A stretch of DNA of 11,013 nt from BNXB01 sp031548005 (GTDB lineage: Bacteria > Bacteroidota > Bacteroidia > Bacteroidales > Azobacteroidaceae). Below are positions 1-6,652 of the stretch, piece after piece. The stretch is from NCBI GenBank assembly GCA_031548005.1, contig JAVBRK010000050.1:1-11013 (forward strand), written 5' to 3'. Numbering within the stretch: position 1 is the first letter of the stretch; each line of letters opens with the position of its first letter. The translations under genes were made by a program, and so were the position numbers. The notes under the pieces are model-generated. The model was not told the origin of the DNA and did not search any database. It worked only from the letters and a program-made list of their open reading frames with translations.

Positions 1-10
1 ATTTATTAAA

Positions 11-496
11 ATGAAGAAAAATGTTATCGTATTGCTGGCGTTGATTGCGATGTCAGCTTCAGCGTTTGCACAAAAGGGAGAAAAATCAGTAGGATTGAGC
101 CTCGGTTATGGAACTGAGATTGAAAGTTTAGGAATCGGAGCCCGTTTTCAGTATAATTTTACAGACCAACTCCGGATCGCTCCTGAATTTGTTTACTATA
201 TTCCTAATAATAACCTGGAAATGTGGGACCTGAATGTGAATGCTAATTACCTGTTCCCTCTTCAGAACAACTTGAAGGTGTATCCGCTTGCCGGATTGAT
301 CTTCAGCCATGCGTCTGTTGGTGAAGTTTTAGGAGTGGACGTTGATTTTTCCGATTCTTCATTCGGGATCAATTTGGGAGGTGGAATTCAGTACGATCTG
401 AAGTCGAATATTTCTCTTTTCGGAGAACTGAAATACGGTATTGTATCCGACTGGGATCAGGCTACAATCTCTGTCGGCGCTGCTTATAAGTTCTAA
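11..496 (+). CDS. Small outer-membrane beta-barrel protein (porin-like)
   Basis: The product is 161 residues. Residues 1-20 form a classical signal peptide: a KK start, a hydrophobic core and an SAFA cleavage site before QK. The mature part alternates polar and hydrophobic/aromatic residues in about eight short strands with Gly-rich turns, for example around residues 40-65, 72-82, 88-100 and 117-161. It ends in Tyr-Lys-Phe; a C-terminal Phe is the usual recognition signal for the BAM assembly machinery. Length and pattern fit the eight-stranded OmpX/OmpW-like 'outer membrane protein beta-barrel' group. The barrel assignment is read from the sequence pattern, while any transport or adhesion role is unknown. 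Only ten bases precede the ATG, so promoter and upstream neighbours are out of view. A strong terminator follows 25 bases after the stop, so the gene is not co-transcribed with mutAB. Confidence 0.85.
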   Translation: MKKNVIVLLALIAMSASAFAQKGEKSVGLSLGYGTEIESLGIGARFQYNFTDQLRIAPEFVYYIPNNNLEMWDLNVNANYLFPLQNNLKVYPLAGLIFSHASVGEVLGVDVDFSDSSFGINLGGGIQYDLKSNISLFGELKYGIVSDWDQATISVGAAYKF

Positions 497-521
497 ATAT
501 CGATTCGATCAGGAACATCAT

Positions 522-553
522 AAAACCCTGCCGGAATTCCGGCAGGGTTTTTT
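522..553 (+). terminator. Rho-independent terminator after the barrel protein gene
   Basis: Positions 522-551 form a perfect 30-base palindrome centred between 536 and 537. It has a GC-rich core (CCCTGCCGG against CCGGCAGGG) and ends in a run of six T (548-553). It lies 25 bases after the upstream stop codon. Because the palindrome is flanked by A on one side and T on the other, it could work in both directions, but no minus-strand gene is seen. Confidence 0.9.
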
Positions 554-592
554 AGTTTAAAAGCCGGGATCGATTTCCGGAGTAAAACTCTC

Positions 593-625
593 CAAGACAT
601 GAAATCTGTCTTGTTTTTCTTTTTT
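593..625 (+). terminator. Second, weaker terminator-like hairpin
   Basis: CAAGACA (593-599) and TGTCTTG (607-613) form a perfect 7-bp stem with a 7-base loop. A T-rich tract follows directly (611-625, interrupted by one C). The shape is that of an intrinsic terminator, though the stem is short and only moderately GC-rich. It sits just upstream of the mutA -7 element and may insulate it from read-through. It could instead be a chance structure. Confidence 0.4.
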
Positions 626-642
626 AAATAAACAAAATGTTG

Positions 643-650
643 TATTTTTG
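643..650 (+). promoter_or_regulatory. Bacteroidota-type -7 element for mutAB
   Basis: TATTTTTG matches the Bacteroidota primary-sigma -7 consensus TAnnTTTG. It would start transcription near 656-658 and give a leader of about 75 bases before the mutA ATG. No good TTTG -33 element is present at the usual 19-21 base spacing; the nearest TTG (611-613) is too far upstream. The call rests on the -7 match and its position between a terminator and the operon. Confidence 0.55.
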
Positions 651-690
651 CAAGGTTTATTCTTATAGATCAGCTTGTTTTGCAGCAATT

Positions 691-702
691 TGTTAATTAA
701 CA
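691..702. repeat. 12-base palindrome in the mutA leader
   Basis: TGTTAATTAACA is a perfect 12-base palindrome lying 28 bases upstream of the mutA start codon and downstream of the proposed promoter. It could be an operator half-site pair or a small RNA stem. It is A/T-rich in an A/T-rich leader, so chance is a serious alternative. Confidence 0.25.
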
Positions 703-730
703 CCAAATAAATTTCTAATCAATAAATCTT

Positions 731-2626
731 ATGAGCAATTCGAAAGAAAAGCTTTTCTCGGAATTCCCGCCTGTTTCAACAGAAGTGTGGATGGAAAAAA
801 TTGTAGCCGATCTTAAAGGCGCTGATTTTGAGAAAAAGCTCGTTTGGAAAACAAATGAAGGCTTTAGCGTAAAGCCCTTTTACCGTGAAGAAGATATTGC
901 CGGCTTGAAAACCACCGATTCTTTGCCCGGACAGTTTCCTTATGTACGTGGTACCAAAAATAACAATGACTGGTATGTGCGCCAGGACATTGAAGTGAAA
1001 GACTTCAACCAGGCGAATAAGAAAGCGTTGGAGATTCTTAATAAAGGAGTCGACTCCCTTGGGTTTATCATTCCGCGGGAAGAGGTGAGCGCCGGAAATC
1101 TGGCGATTCTTCTCGAAGGAATTCAGGCCGAATGCGTGGAGTTGAACTTTAAAACCTGTAGCCGTAAATCGGTAGAGTTGGTAAAAATTATCGCCGATTA
1201 CTTTAAGACTAAAAATTACGATCTGACCAAATGCGCCGGATCGGTCAATCTCGATTTTGCCGGACCGGTATTCCGTAAAGGACGGGTAACCGAAAATGCC
1301 GTAGAGCAAATGGTCGAAGCAGTTACTGCCGCCCGCGAACTCCGGATGTTCCGGGTCATCGGGATCAATGCTTTCCTGTTCAATAATGCGGGATCTTATA
1401 TTACGCAGGAATTGGGATATGCCCTGGCTTGGGGAAATGCAGTACTTTCTAAATTGATAGAAGCGGGGGTCGATGCATCGTTAGCTGCAAAAAAAATCAA
1501 ATTCAATTTCGGAATAGGCTCCAACTACTTCATGGAGATTGCTAAATTCCGCGCCGCACGCTGGTTGTGGGCCGAAATTGTGAATGCATACAATCCAAAA
1601 TGCCCGAGTCCGGTTTGCCCGAATAAAACAGAAGACGGGATTTGCCGCTGTGCCGCCAAGATGAATATCTATGCCCAAACATCGACATTCAACCAAACAG
1701 TTTTCGATGCCCATGCAAACATGCTCCGGACACAAACCGAGGCCATGTCGGCAGGAATTGCCGGAGTCGATTCGATGCTGGTTTCACCGTTCGACGAATC
1801 GTTCAGGAATCCGGATGAATTTTCAGAACGGATCGCCCGCAACCAACAGCTACTGCTGAAAGAAGAATGCCACTTCGATAAGATTGTGGATGCTTCGGGA
1901 GGTTCTTATTATATTGAAAATCTGACTGCCTCCATAGCCCGGGAGGCCTGGAAACTTTTCCTTGAAACGGAAGAAAAAGGGTTTTATGAAATGGCGCTTT
2001 CGGGAGAAATCCAGAAGGCTGTTAATGCTTCTGCCGATAGCCGCTTCAAAGCGGTGGCGCAGCGTCGTGAAATTTTGCTGGGAACTAACCAGTATCCGAA
2101 CTTCACGGAGAAAGCTGCTTCAAAGATCCAGGCCGATAGTTGTCATTGTGGATGTGGAAGCAAAAGTGACAGTGGCGTCGAGACGCTGAACCCGAACCGC
2201 TTGGCTACCGAGTTCGAATCGTTACGCTTAGCTACTGAAAAAGCAGGGAAAACACCCAAAGCATTTATGCTTACGATCGGAAGTTTGGCGATGCGCCTGG
2301 CCCGCTCGCAGTTTTCCTGCAATTTCCTTTCCTGTGCAGGCTACGAAGTAACCGACAATCTCGGTTTTGAAACCGTTGAGGCCGGGGTAAAGGCTGCCCG
2401 CGAGGCAAAAGCCGATATTATCGTACTTTGCTCCAGTGATGACGAATACGCGACTTTCGCTCCTGAGGCTTATAACCTGACTAAAGGCAAAGAACTCCTG
2501 GTTGTTGCAGGCGCTCCGGTCGAAATGGATGCTCTTAAAGCCCAGGGAATCGAACATTTTATCCATGTGAGAAGTAATGTACTGGAAACATTGAAGGCGT
2601 TTAACGAAAAATTAGGAATTAAATAA
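731..2626 (+). CDS. mutA: Methylmalonyl-CoA mutase small (beta) subunit
   Basis: This 631-residue protein is the non-catalytic partner of MutB in the adenosylcobalamin-dependent mutase that interconverts succinyl-CoA and (R)-methylmalonyl-CoA. Residues about 30-455 form a degenerate mutase TIM-barrel domain. Family-like stretches include FNFGIGSNYFMEIAKFRAAR (259-278), MLRTQTEAMSAGIAGVDS (331-348) and DASGGSYYIENLT (387-399). Residues about 508-630 form a B12-binding-like Rossmann domain. Where MutB has DGHDRG, this protein reads TIGSLAMR (515-522), so the cobalamin His ligand is absent, as is normal for small subunits. Odd features are two cysteine clusters: C291, C296, C305 and C307 within the barrel domain, and C471, C473 and C475 in the linker before the B12-like domain. 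The ATG start follows an A/T-rich leader without a clear Shine-Dalgarno site. Its stop overlaps the mutB start (TAATG), implying translational coupling and equal subunit supply. Confidence 0.95.
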   Translation: MSNSKEKLFSEFPPVSTEVWMEKIVADLKGADFEKKLVWKTNEGFSVKPFYREEDIAGLKTTDSLPGQFPYVRGTKNNNDWYVRQDIEVKDFNQANKKALEILNKGVDSLGFIIPREEVSAGNLAILLEGIQAECVELNFKTCSRKSVELVKIIADYFKTKNYDLTKCAGSVNLDFAGPVFRKGRVTENAVEQMVEAVTAARELRMFRVIGINAFLFNNAGSYITQELGYALAWGNAVLSKLIEAGVDASLAAKKIKFNFGIGSNYFMEIAKFRAARWLWAEIVNAYNPKCPSPVCPNKTEDGICRCAAKMNIYAQTSTFNQTVFDAHANMLRTQTEAMSAGIAGVDSMLVSPFDESFRNPDEFSERIARNQQLLLKEECHFDKIVDASGGSYYIENLTASIAREAWKLFLETEEKGFYEMALSGEIQKAVNASADSRFKAVAQRREILLGTNQYPNFTEKAASKIQADSCHCGCGSKSDSGVETLNPNRLATEFESLRLATEKAGKTPKAFMLTIGSLAMRLARSQFSCNFLSCAGYEVTDNLGFETVEAGVKAAREAKADIIVLCSSDDEYATFAPEAYNLTKGKELLVVAGAPVEMDALKAQGIEHFIHVRSNVLETLKAFNEKLGIK

Positions 2627-4773
2627 TGAAACCGAATTTCAAAAATATAAATATCAGTACCGACGGTTTTGCAGCGCAAAATGCTGCCGAATGGTCGAAA
2701 GCCAATGGCATCAGCGCTGATTGGCTGACTCCGGAGCACATTCCCGTGAAACCGGTTTATACAAAAAATGACCTGGAAGGTATGGAACACCTGAATTATG
2801 GTTCAGGAGTACCTCCTTTCCTTCGCGGACCTTATACCGGAATGTATGCTATGCGTCCCTGGACTATCCGTCAGTATGCCGGTTTTTCAACAGCAGAAGA
2901 ATCGAATGCTTTCTACCGCCGGAACCTGGCATCGGGTCAGAAAGGGCTGTCGGTAGCCTTCGACCTGGCCACTCACCGCGGTTACGATGCCGACCATCAG
3001 CGGGTGGTGGGAGATGTTGGTAAGGCTGGAGTCTCCATCTGTTCCTTAGAAGACATGAAAGTGCTTTTTGCCGGGATCCCTCTGAAAGATATGTCTGTAT
3101 CCATGACTATGAATGGTGCGGTTCTGCCTATCATGGCATTTTATATCAATGCCGGACTGGAACAGGGTGCGAAGCTGGAAGAAATGGCCGGAACGATCCA
3201 GAATGATATCCTGAAAGAATTCATGGTGCGTAATACCTATATTTATCCGCCTGAATTTTCTATGCGGATCATTGCCGATATTTTCGAGTATACCTCACAG
3301 AAAATGCCGAAATTCAACTCGATTTCTATTTCGGGTTATCACATGCAGGAAGCCGGAGCTACAGCCGATATCGAATTGGCCTATACACTGGCCGATGGGA
3401 TGGAGTACCTCCGGGCCGGAATCAACGCCGGAATCGATGTTGATGCTTTTGCTCCGCGGCTTTCGTTTTTCTGGGCCATCGGGATGAATCACTTCATGGA
3501 AATTGCCAAGATGCGTGCTGCACGTTTACTCTGGGCGAAAATTGTAAAAGGTTTCGGAGCAAAGAATCCGAAATCGCTGGCTTTGCGTACTCACTCGCAA
3601 ACTTCGGGTTGGTCGCTGACCGAGCAGGATCCGTTCAACAACGTCGGACGTACCTGCGTCGAGGCGATGGCCGCTGCTTTGGGACATACCCAGTCGCTGC
3701 ATACCAACGCTTTGGATGAAGCGATTGCTCTGCCGACGGATTTTTCTGCCCGGATTGCCCGTAACACCCAGATCTATATTCAGGAAGAAACTTACATCTG
3801 CAAGGAGATCGACCCGTGGGCCGGATCTTATTATGTGGAAGCGCTGACGCACGAGTTGGCCCGGAAAGCCTGGGCGCTGATTCAGGAAGTCGAAGGATTG
3901 GGTGGTATGGCTAAAGCGATCGAGACCGGTTTGCCGAAAATGCGCATTGAGGAAGCTGCTGCACGGACACAGGCAAAAATCGACTCGGGCGCTCAAACCA
4001 TCATCGGGGTGAATAAATACCGTCTTGAAAAAGAAGATCCGATTGATATTCTTGAAGTCGATAATACCGCTGTCCGGGAACAACAGATTGCACGTCTCAA
4101 ATCATTGCGTGCCAATCGTGACGAAGCGGCTGTGAAGAAGGCTTTGGAAGCGATCACACAAAGTGCCGGAACCGGAAAGGGAAATCTGCTGGAGTTAGCG
4201 GTGGAAGCCGCTCGTCTCCGTGCGTCGTTGGGAGAGATCTCCGATGCCTGCGAAAAAGTATGTGGAAGATATAAAGCGATTATCAGAACAATTTCAGGCG
4301 TGTATTCATCAGAAACCAAACAAGATCCGACGTTCCGGCGTGCCTGTGAGCTGGCGGAACAATTTTCGAAGAAAGAAGGTCGTCAACCGCGTATTTTGAT
4401 CGCCAAGATGGGACAGGACGGACACGACCGCGGAGCAAAAGTCGTTGCTACCGGTTATGCCGACTGTGGATTCGATGTCGACATGGGCCCCTTGTTCCAG
4501 ACTCCGGAAGAAGCTGCCCGTCAGGCGGTAGAAAATGATGTTCACGTACTGGGAGTTTCTTCGCTGGCGGCAGGTCACAAGACGCTGGTTCCCCAGGTCA
4601 TTGCCGAATTGAAGAAGTTGGGACGCGAAGACATCCTGGTCATTGCAGGAGGCGTTATCCCGGCCCAGGACTACGACTACCTGTATAAAGCGGGGGTTGC
4701 GGCTATCTTTGGCCCGGGTTCTTCGGTAGCCAGGGCGGCTGTGCAGATCCTGGAAATTTTGCTGGAAGAGTAA
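2626..4773 (+). CDS. mutB: Methylmalonyl-CoA mutase large (alpha, catalytic) subunit
   Basis: This 715-residue protein is the catalytic mutase subunit. It is full length and, by memory of that sequence, closely similar to Propionibacterium MutB. Residues about 35-560 form the substrate-binding TIM barrel; residues about 588-712 form the B12 domain. Residues equivalent to known active-site positions are visible: Y84 in TIRQYAGF (Y89 in Propionibacterium), R202 in EFMVRNTY (R207) and H239 in SGYHMQEAGA (H244). The B12 domain has the base-off DxHxxG motif, DGHDRG at 598-603, with H600 as the cobalt ligand, then GVSSLAAGH (643-651) and AGGVIP (674-679). The ATG shares one base with the mutA stop, and AGGA at 2614-2617 is a possible Shine-Dalgarno site. 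In Bacteroidota the enzyme works in the cytoplasm on the succinate-to-propionate route. The MeaB-type GTPase and the epimerase are not adjacent; a terminator follows directly. Confidence 0.98.
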   Translation: MKPNFKNINISTDGFAAQNAAEWSKANGISADWLTPEHIPVKPVYTKNDLEGMEHLNYGSGVPPFLRGPYTGMYAMRPWTIRQYAGFSTAEESNAFYRRNLASGQKGLSVAFDLATHRGYDADHQRVVGDVGKAGVSICSLEDMKVLFAGIPLKDMSVSMTMNGAVLPIMAFYINAGLEQGAKLEEMAGTIQNDILKEFMVRNTYIYPPEFSMRIIADIFEYTSQKMPKFNSISISGYHMQEAGATADIELAYTLADGMEYLRAGINAGIDVDAFAPRLSFFWAIGMNHFMEIAKMRAARLLWAKIVKGFGAKNPKSLALRTHSQTSGWSLTEQDPFNNVGRTCVEAMAAALGHTQSLHTNALDEAIALPTDFSARIARNTQIYIQEETYICKEIDPWAGSYYVEALTHELARKAWALIQEVEGLGGMAKAIETGLPKMRIEEAAARTQAKIDSGAQTIIGVNKYRLEKEDPIDILEVDNTAVREQQIARLKSLRANRDEAAVKKALEAITQSAGTGKGNLLELAVEAARLRASLGEISDACEKVCGRYKAIIRTISGVYSSETKQDPTFRRACELAEQFSKKEGRQPRILIAKMGQDGHDRGAKVVATGYADCGFDVDMGPLFQTPEEAARQAVENDVHVLGVSSLAAGHKTLVPQVIAELKKLGREDILVIAGGVIPAQDYDYLYKAGVAAIFGPGSSVARAAVQILEILLEE

Positions 4774-4796
4774 GATCTACCCGACAGGAAGATATG

Positions 4797-4833
4797 GAGG
4801 CATAAAGTACAAACTTTATGCCTCTGTCTTTTT
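4797..4833 (+). terminator. Rho-independent terminator after mutB
   Basis: GAGGCATAAAGT (4797-4808) and ACTTTATGCCTC (4813-4824) form a perfect 12-bp stem with a 4-base ACAA loop. A T-rich tail ends in five T (4829-4833). It lies 23 bases after the mutB stop and closes the mutAB operon, so fecR needs its own promoter. Confidence 0.9.
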
Positions 4834-4876
4834 ATGGCCTTTCTGTTTACTTAATGTATAGAATTGATGATTAATA

Positions 4877-4884
4877 TATATTTG
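4877..4884 (+). promoter_or_regulatory. Bacteroidota-type -7 element upstream of fecR
   Basis: TATATTTG matches TAnnTTTG and is followed by an A/T-rich stretch. Predicted transcription would begin near 4891, giving a leader of about 70 bases that contains the hairpin at 4936-4967. The -33 region is weak, with no clear TTTG at the usual spacing. It is the only consensus-like element seen between the mutB terminator and fecR. Confidence 0.45.
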
Positions 4885-4935
4885 CATTTTTTAATATTAT
4901 TTTAATATTCTGATGGGGTCATAAGTGAATTTTCC

Positions 4936-4967
4936 TCGTATTTCTTTAAAAGGTTAAAGAAATATGA
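4936..4967 (+). promoter_or_regulatory. Start-codon hairpin in the fecR leader
   Basis: Positions 4936-4949 pair with 4954-4967 around an AAGG loop (4950-4953). Fourteen pairs form: thirteen Watson-Crick and one G-U (4938-4965). The inner eleven pairs (4939-4949 with 4954-4964) are an uninterrupted perfect inverted repeat. The fecR ATG (4964-4966) is fully inside the stem, and the only purine-rich ribosome-binding-like bases are in the loop. The structure could restrict translation of the anti-sigma factor, or the DNA dyad could be a protein-binding site. The stem is A/T-rich, so its stability in vivo is uncertain. Confidence 0.45.
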
Positions 4968-6199
4968 ATACATCTTATCATAAAATTCCGGAATCGGTAA
5001 AAGAATTACTCCAAAATTCTTATTTCATACTCTGGTGTTATGCTCCGACTGATGAATCCGATGCCTGGTGGGCAGATTGGGTAGAAAAGCTCCCGGAAAG
5101 AAAATCGGATATTTCCGAAGCCCGAACCATCCTGTTATCTGCCAAATTCAATAATATTTATCCTTCCGTCGAAGATGTTACAAAACTATACGACCGGATA
5201 GAGAAGGATGTTACTCTTCTTAAAAAGAAACAACAAAAATACATCTGGTACAGAGTGGCAGCAGCTGCCTGTATCGTGCTTACTCTGGGTTTGGGTTCTC
5301 TGTTCTACTTTCAGAAAAGCAATCATCCGGTCACATTTTTTACTGCCGAAAATTTAATACAAGTAGATACGACTCTGACTGAAGTTGAATTGAAACTTAT
5401 CAGCCAGGAGAAACTATCAGTGACAAATAATGCTGTCATTCAGTTAAAGAATGCCGGATCCGTTCATGTAAATCAGCAAGAAATCGCCCTGACCGACAAT
5501 ACTGTAAAAGACAACGGCTCAAAGTCTGCTGCAGAATTAAAAATGAATGTATTGCAGGTTCCGAGAGGGCGCTATTCTTCAGTTATATTAACTGACGGAA
5601 CTAAAGTCTGGGTCAATTCAGGAACAGTGCTTCATTTTCCAAATACCTTTGAAAAAGACAACAGAACCATCTATGCCAATGGAGAAATTTATTTGGAAGT
5701 GGCCAAAGACGCCTCCCGTCCGTTTCATGTAAAAACGACGAAAATGGATGTCCGGGTACTGGGAACCTCGTTTAATGTAACAGCTTATAATGAGGAATCT
5801 TATCAGTCCGTAATATTAGTAGAAGGCCAGGTGGAGGTGAAAACTTTAACCGGATCAAAACAAACCATACAGCCTGATGATCGACTGATCCTGGCAGATA
5901 ATAAGGTTTCAGTCTCTAAGGTAAATACATACGATTATACCTCCTGGAAAGATGGTATCTTCTTATTTACGGATCAAAGTTTGGCCTACGTCGCTCAACG
6001 TTTGTCCCGGTATTATCATGTGGATTTTGTTTGTACTCCGGAAGTTGAAAATTATTCATGCTCCGGAAAATTAGTCTTATTCGATAATTTGAATAAAGTT
6101 TTGCACACTTTGGAAAAAACTCTCCCGATTTCGTATGAAAAAACAGGAGATAAGATAAAACTAAGTACTAACCCTCATAAAAGAATGCCTATGAAATGA
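4964..6199 (+). CDS. FecR-family anti-sigma factor (inner-membrane signal transducer)
   Basis: The protein has 411 residues, typical of Bacteroidota FecR proteins. Residues 1-95 are a cytoplasmic, charged, Trp-containing segment that would hold the sigma factor. Residues about 97-117 form one membrane segment (hydrophobic core VAAAACIVLTLGLGSLFYF). Residues about 197-292 are the periplasmic FecR domain, with VPRGRYSSVILTDGTKVWVN (199-218), GEIYLEVAKDASRPFHV (240-256) and VRVLGTSFNVTAY (263-275). Residues about 332-401 form the C-terminal STN-like/DUF4974 domain that receives the signal from the receptor. In the known pathway it relays ligand occupancy of SusC to an ECF sigma factor. No sigma gene lies next to it: mutB and a terminator are upstream. 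SusC and SusD genes follow after 45-81 bases, depending on the SusC start. The first codon is buried in a hairpin. Confidence 0.92.
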   Translation: MNTSYHKIPESVKELLQNSYFILWCYAPTDESDAWWADWVEKLPERKSDISEARTILLSAKFNNIYPSVEDVTKLYDRIEKDVTLLKKKQQKYIWYRVAAAACIVLTLGLGSLFYFQKSNHPVTFFTAENLIQVDTTLTEVELKLISQEKLSVTNNAVIQLKNAGSVHVNQQEIALTDNTVKDNGSKSAAELKMNVLQVPRGRYSSVILTDGTKVWVNSGTVLHFPNTFEKDNRTIYANGEIYLEVAKDASRPFHVKTTKMDVRVLGTSFNVTAYNEESYQSVILVEGQVEVKTLTGSKQTIQPDDRLILADNKVSVSKVNTYDYTSWKDGIFLFTDQSLAYVAQRLSRYYHVDFVCTPEVENYSCSGKLVLFDNLNKVLHTLEKTLPISYEKTGDKIKLSTNPHKRMPMK

Positions 6200-6244
6200 G
6201 CTTGAATTTAATACCGATAGTTACAATACTATTAAACTAAAAGA

Positions 6245-6652
6245 GTGTATTTTTTGAGAAAACCCTTTAACATACTGAAAATGTCACATGTAAAATTAAA
6301 ACTTAAACGTTTGTTCCGAATAACATATGTCATCATTTTTTTAGGTCTATCGAACATATGTCCTATTTATTCGGCGTCTATTTATGCGCAAACCACGCGC
6401 TTGTCAGTGAATCTGTCTCAAGTTTCAATAAAAGATGTCATTCGCTTTGTAGAACAAAAGAGCGAGTATGTATTTTTCTATTCCGGAGATGTTTACTCGG
6501 AACTGGAACAAAATGTTACGGTAAATGCCAAATCGAAAACAATCGATGAAATATTAACATCCGTACTTAAAAATACCGACCTGACTTATACATTAAACGA
6601 CAGGCAGGTGATCATCAATCATCAAAAGGAGACTCAACAATCTAAAAAATGA
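6245..6652 (+). CDS. SusC N-terminal fragment: signal peptide plus STN signalling domain
   Basis: This is the first 135 codons of a SusC/RagA-type receptor, ended by TGA at 6650-6652. Counting from GTG 6245, residues 15-25 are basic (KLKLKRLFR), 26-45 hydrophobic, and cleavage is likely after A48 (SIYA before QTT). Residues about 52-127 match the STN (secretin/TonB short N-terminal) domain, with LSVNLSQVSIKDVIRFVEQ, YVFFYSGD and KTIDEILTSVLKNTDLTY. This domain normally contacts periplasmic FecR. The start is uncertain: GTG 6245, TTG 6254 or ATG 6281. The extra residues RKPFNILKM look like genuine SusC N-terminal sequence, so I kept the longer form; ATG 6281 is the conservative choice. The coding frame continues unchanged after the TGA into the carboxypeptidase-regulatory-like domain. 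This is therefore one half of a split gene, not an unrelated small gene. If translated alone it would be a free periplasmic STN domain. Confidence 0.8.
   Translation: MYFLRKPFNILKMSHVKLKLKRLFRITYVIIFLGLSNICPIYSASIYAQTTRLSVNLSQVSIKDVIRFVEQKSEYVFFYSGDVYSELEQNVTVNAKSKTIDEILTSVLKNTDLTYTLNDRQVIINHQKETQQSKK
6322..6362 (+). repeat. Two copies of a 10-base repeat with palindromic core
   Basis: AACATATGTC occurs at 6322-6331 and again at 6353-6362, 31 bases apart, about three helical turns. The core ACATATGT is itself an 8-base palindrome. The two copies lie in different reading frames within the signal-peptide codons, so the repeat is not a by-product of repeated protein sequence. A binding site for a regulator is possible, but chance in an A/T-rich stretch is not excluded. 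Confidence 0.3.
6650..6652 (+). other. In-frame TGA interrupting the SusC reading frame
   Basis: The frame is open from 6245 to 9631 except for this one codon. Both sides are the same frame and give adjoining parts of one protein family: STN domain, then TGA, then IAINGTIWDEQHFPLAGVSV. One base change would restore a sense codon, for example CGA or AGA (Arg). A single insertion or deletion in the A6 run at 6644-6649 would not help, because it would throw the downstream part out of frame. TGA is a normal stop in this genome: fecR ends with it at 6197-6199. Confidence 0.95.

Noticed and set aside
651..730. Cobalamin riboswitch upstream of mutAB
   Set aside because: The leader from the proposed start is only about 75 bases and I see no B12-box-like sequence; cobalamin riboswitches are much longer.
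776..1309. 177-codon open frame on the minus strand opposite mutA
   Set aside because: It lies wholly inside the well-supported mutA gene, has no recognisable family pattern and is best explained as a shadow of mutA codon use.
3526..4083. 185-codon open frame on the minus strand opposite mutB
   Set aside because: It is contained in a conserved MutB coding region, low in recognisable motifs, and has no promoter or leader of its own.
6248..6256. TAnnTTTG-like promoter directly before susC
   Set aside because: The stretch has one T too many for the consensus and overlaps the possible start codons; too weak to call.
6358..6549. 63-codon alternative-frame open frame inside the STN region
   Set aside because: It overlaps the clearly recognisable STN coding frame and has no family features.
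6644..6649. Single-base homopolymer error in the A6 run creating the stop
   Set aside because: The frames on both sides of the stop are the same, so one insertion or deletion would misalign the downstream SusC body. A substitution or two compensating changes would be needed.
6650..6652. TGA read as Trp or selenocysteine through a changed genetic code
   Set aside because: fecR ends normally with TGA at 6197-6199 in the same window, and no selenocysteine insertion hairpin was evident after the codon. A genome-wide reassignment is unlikely.
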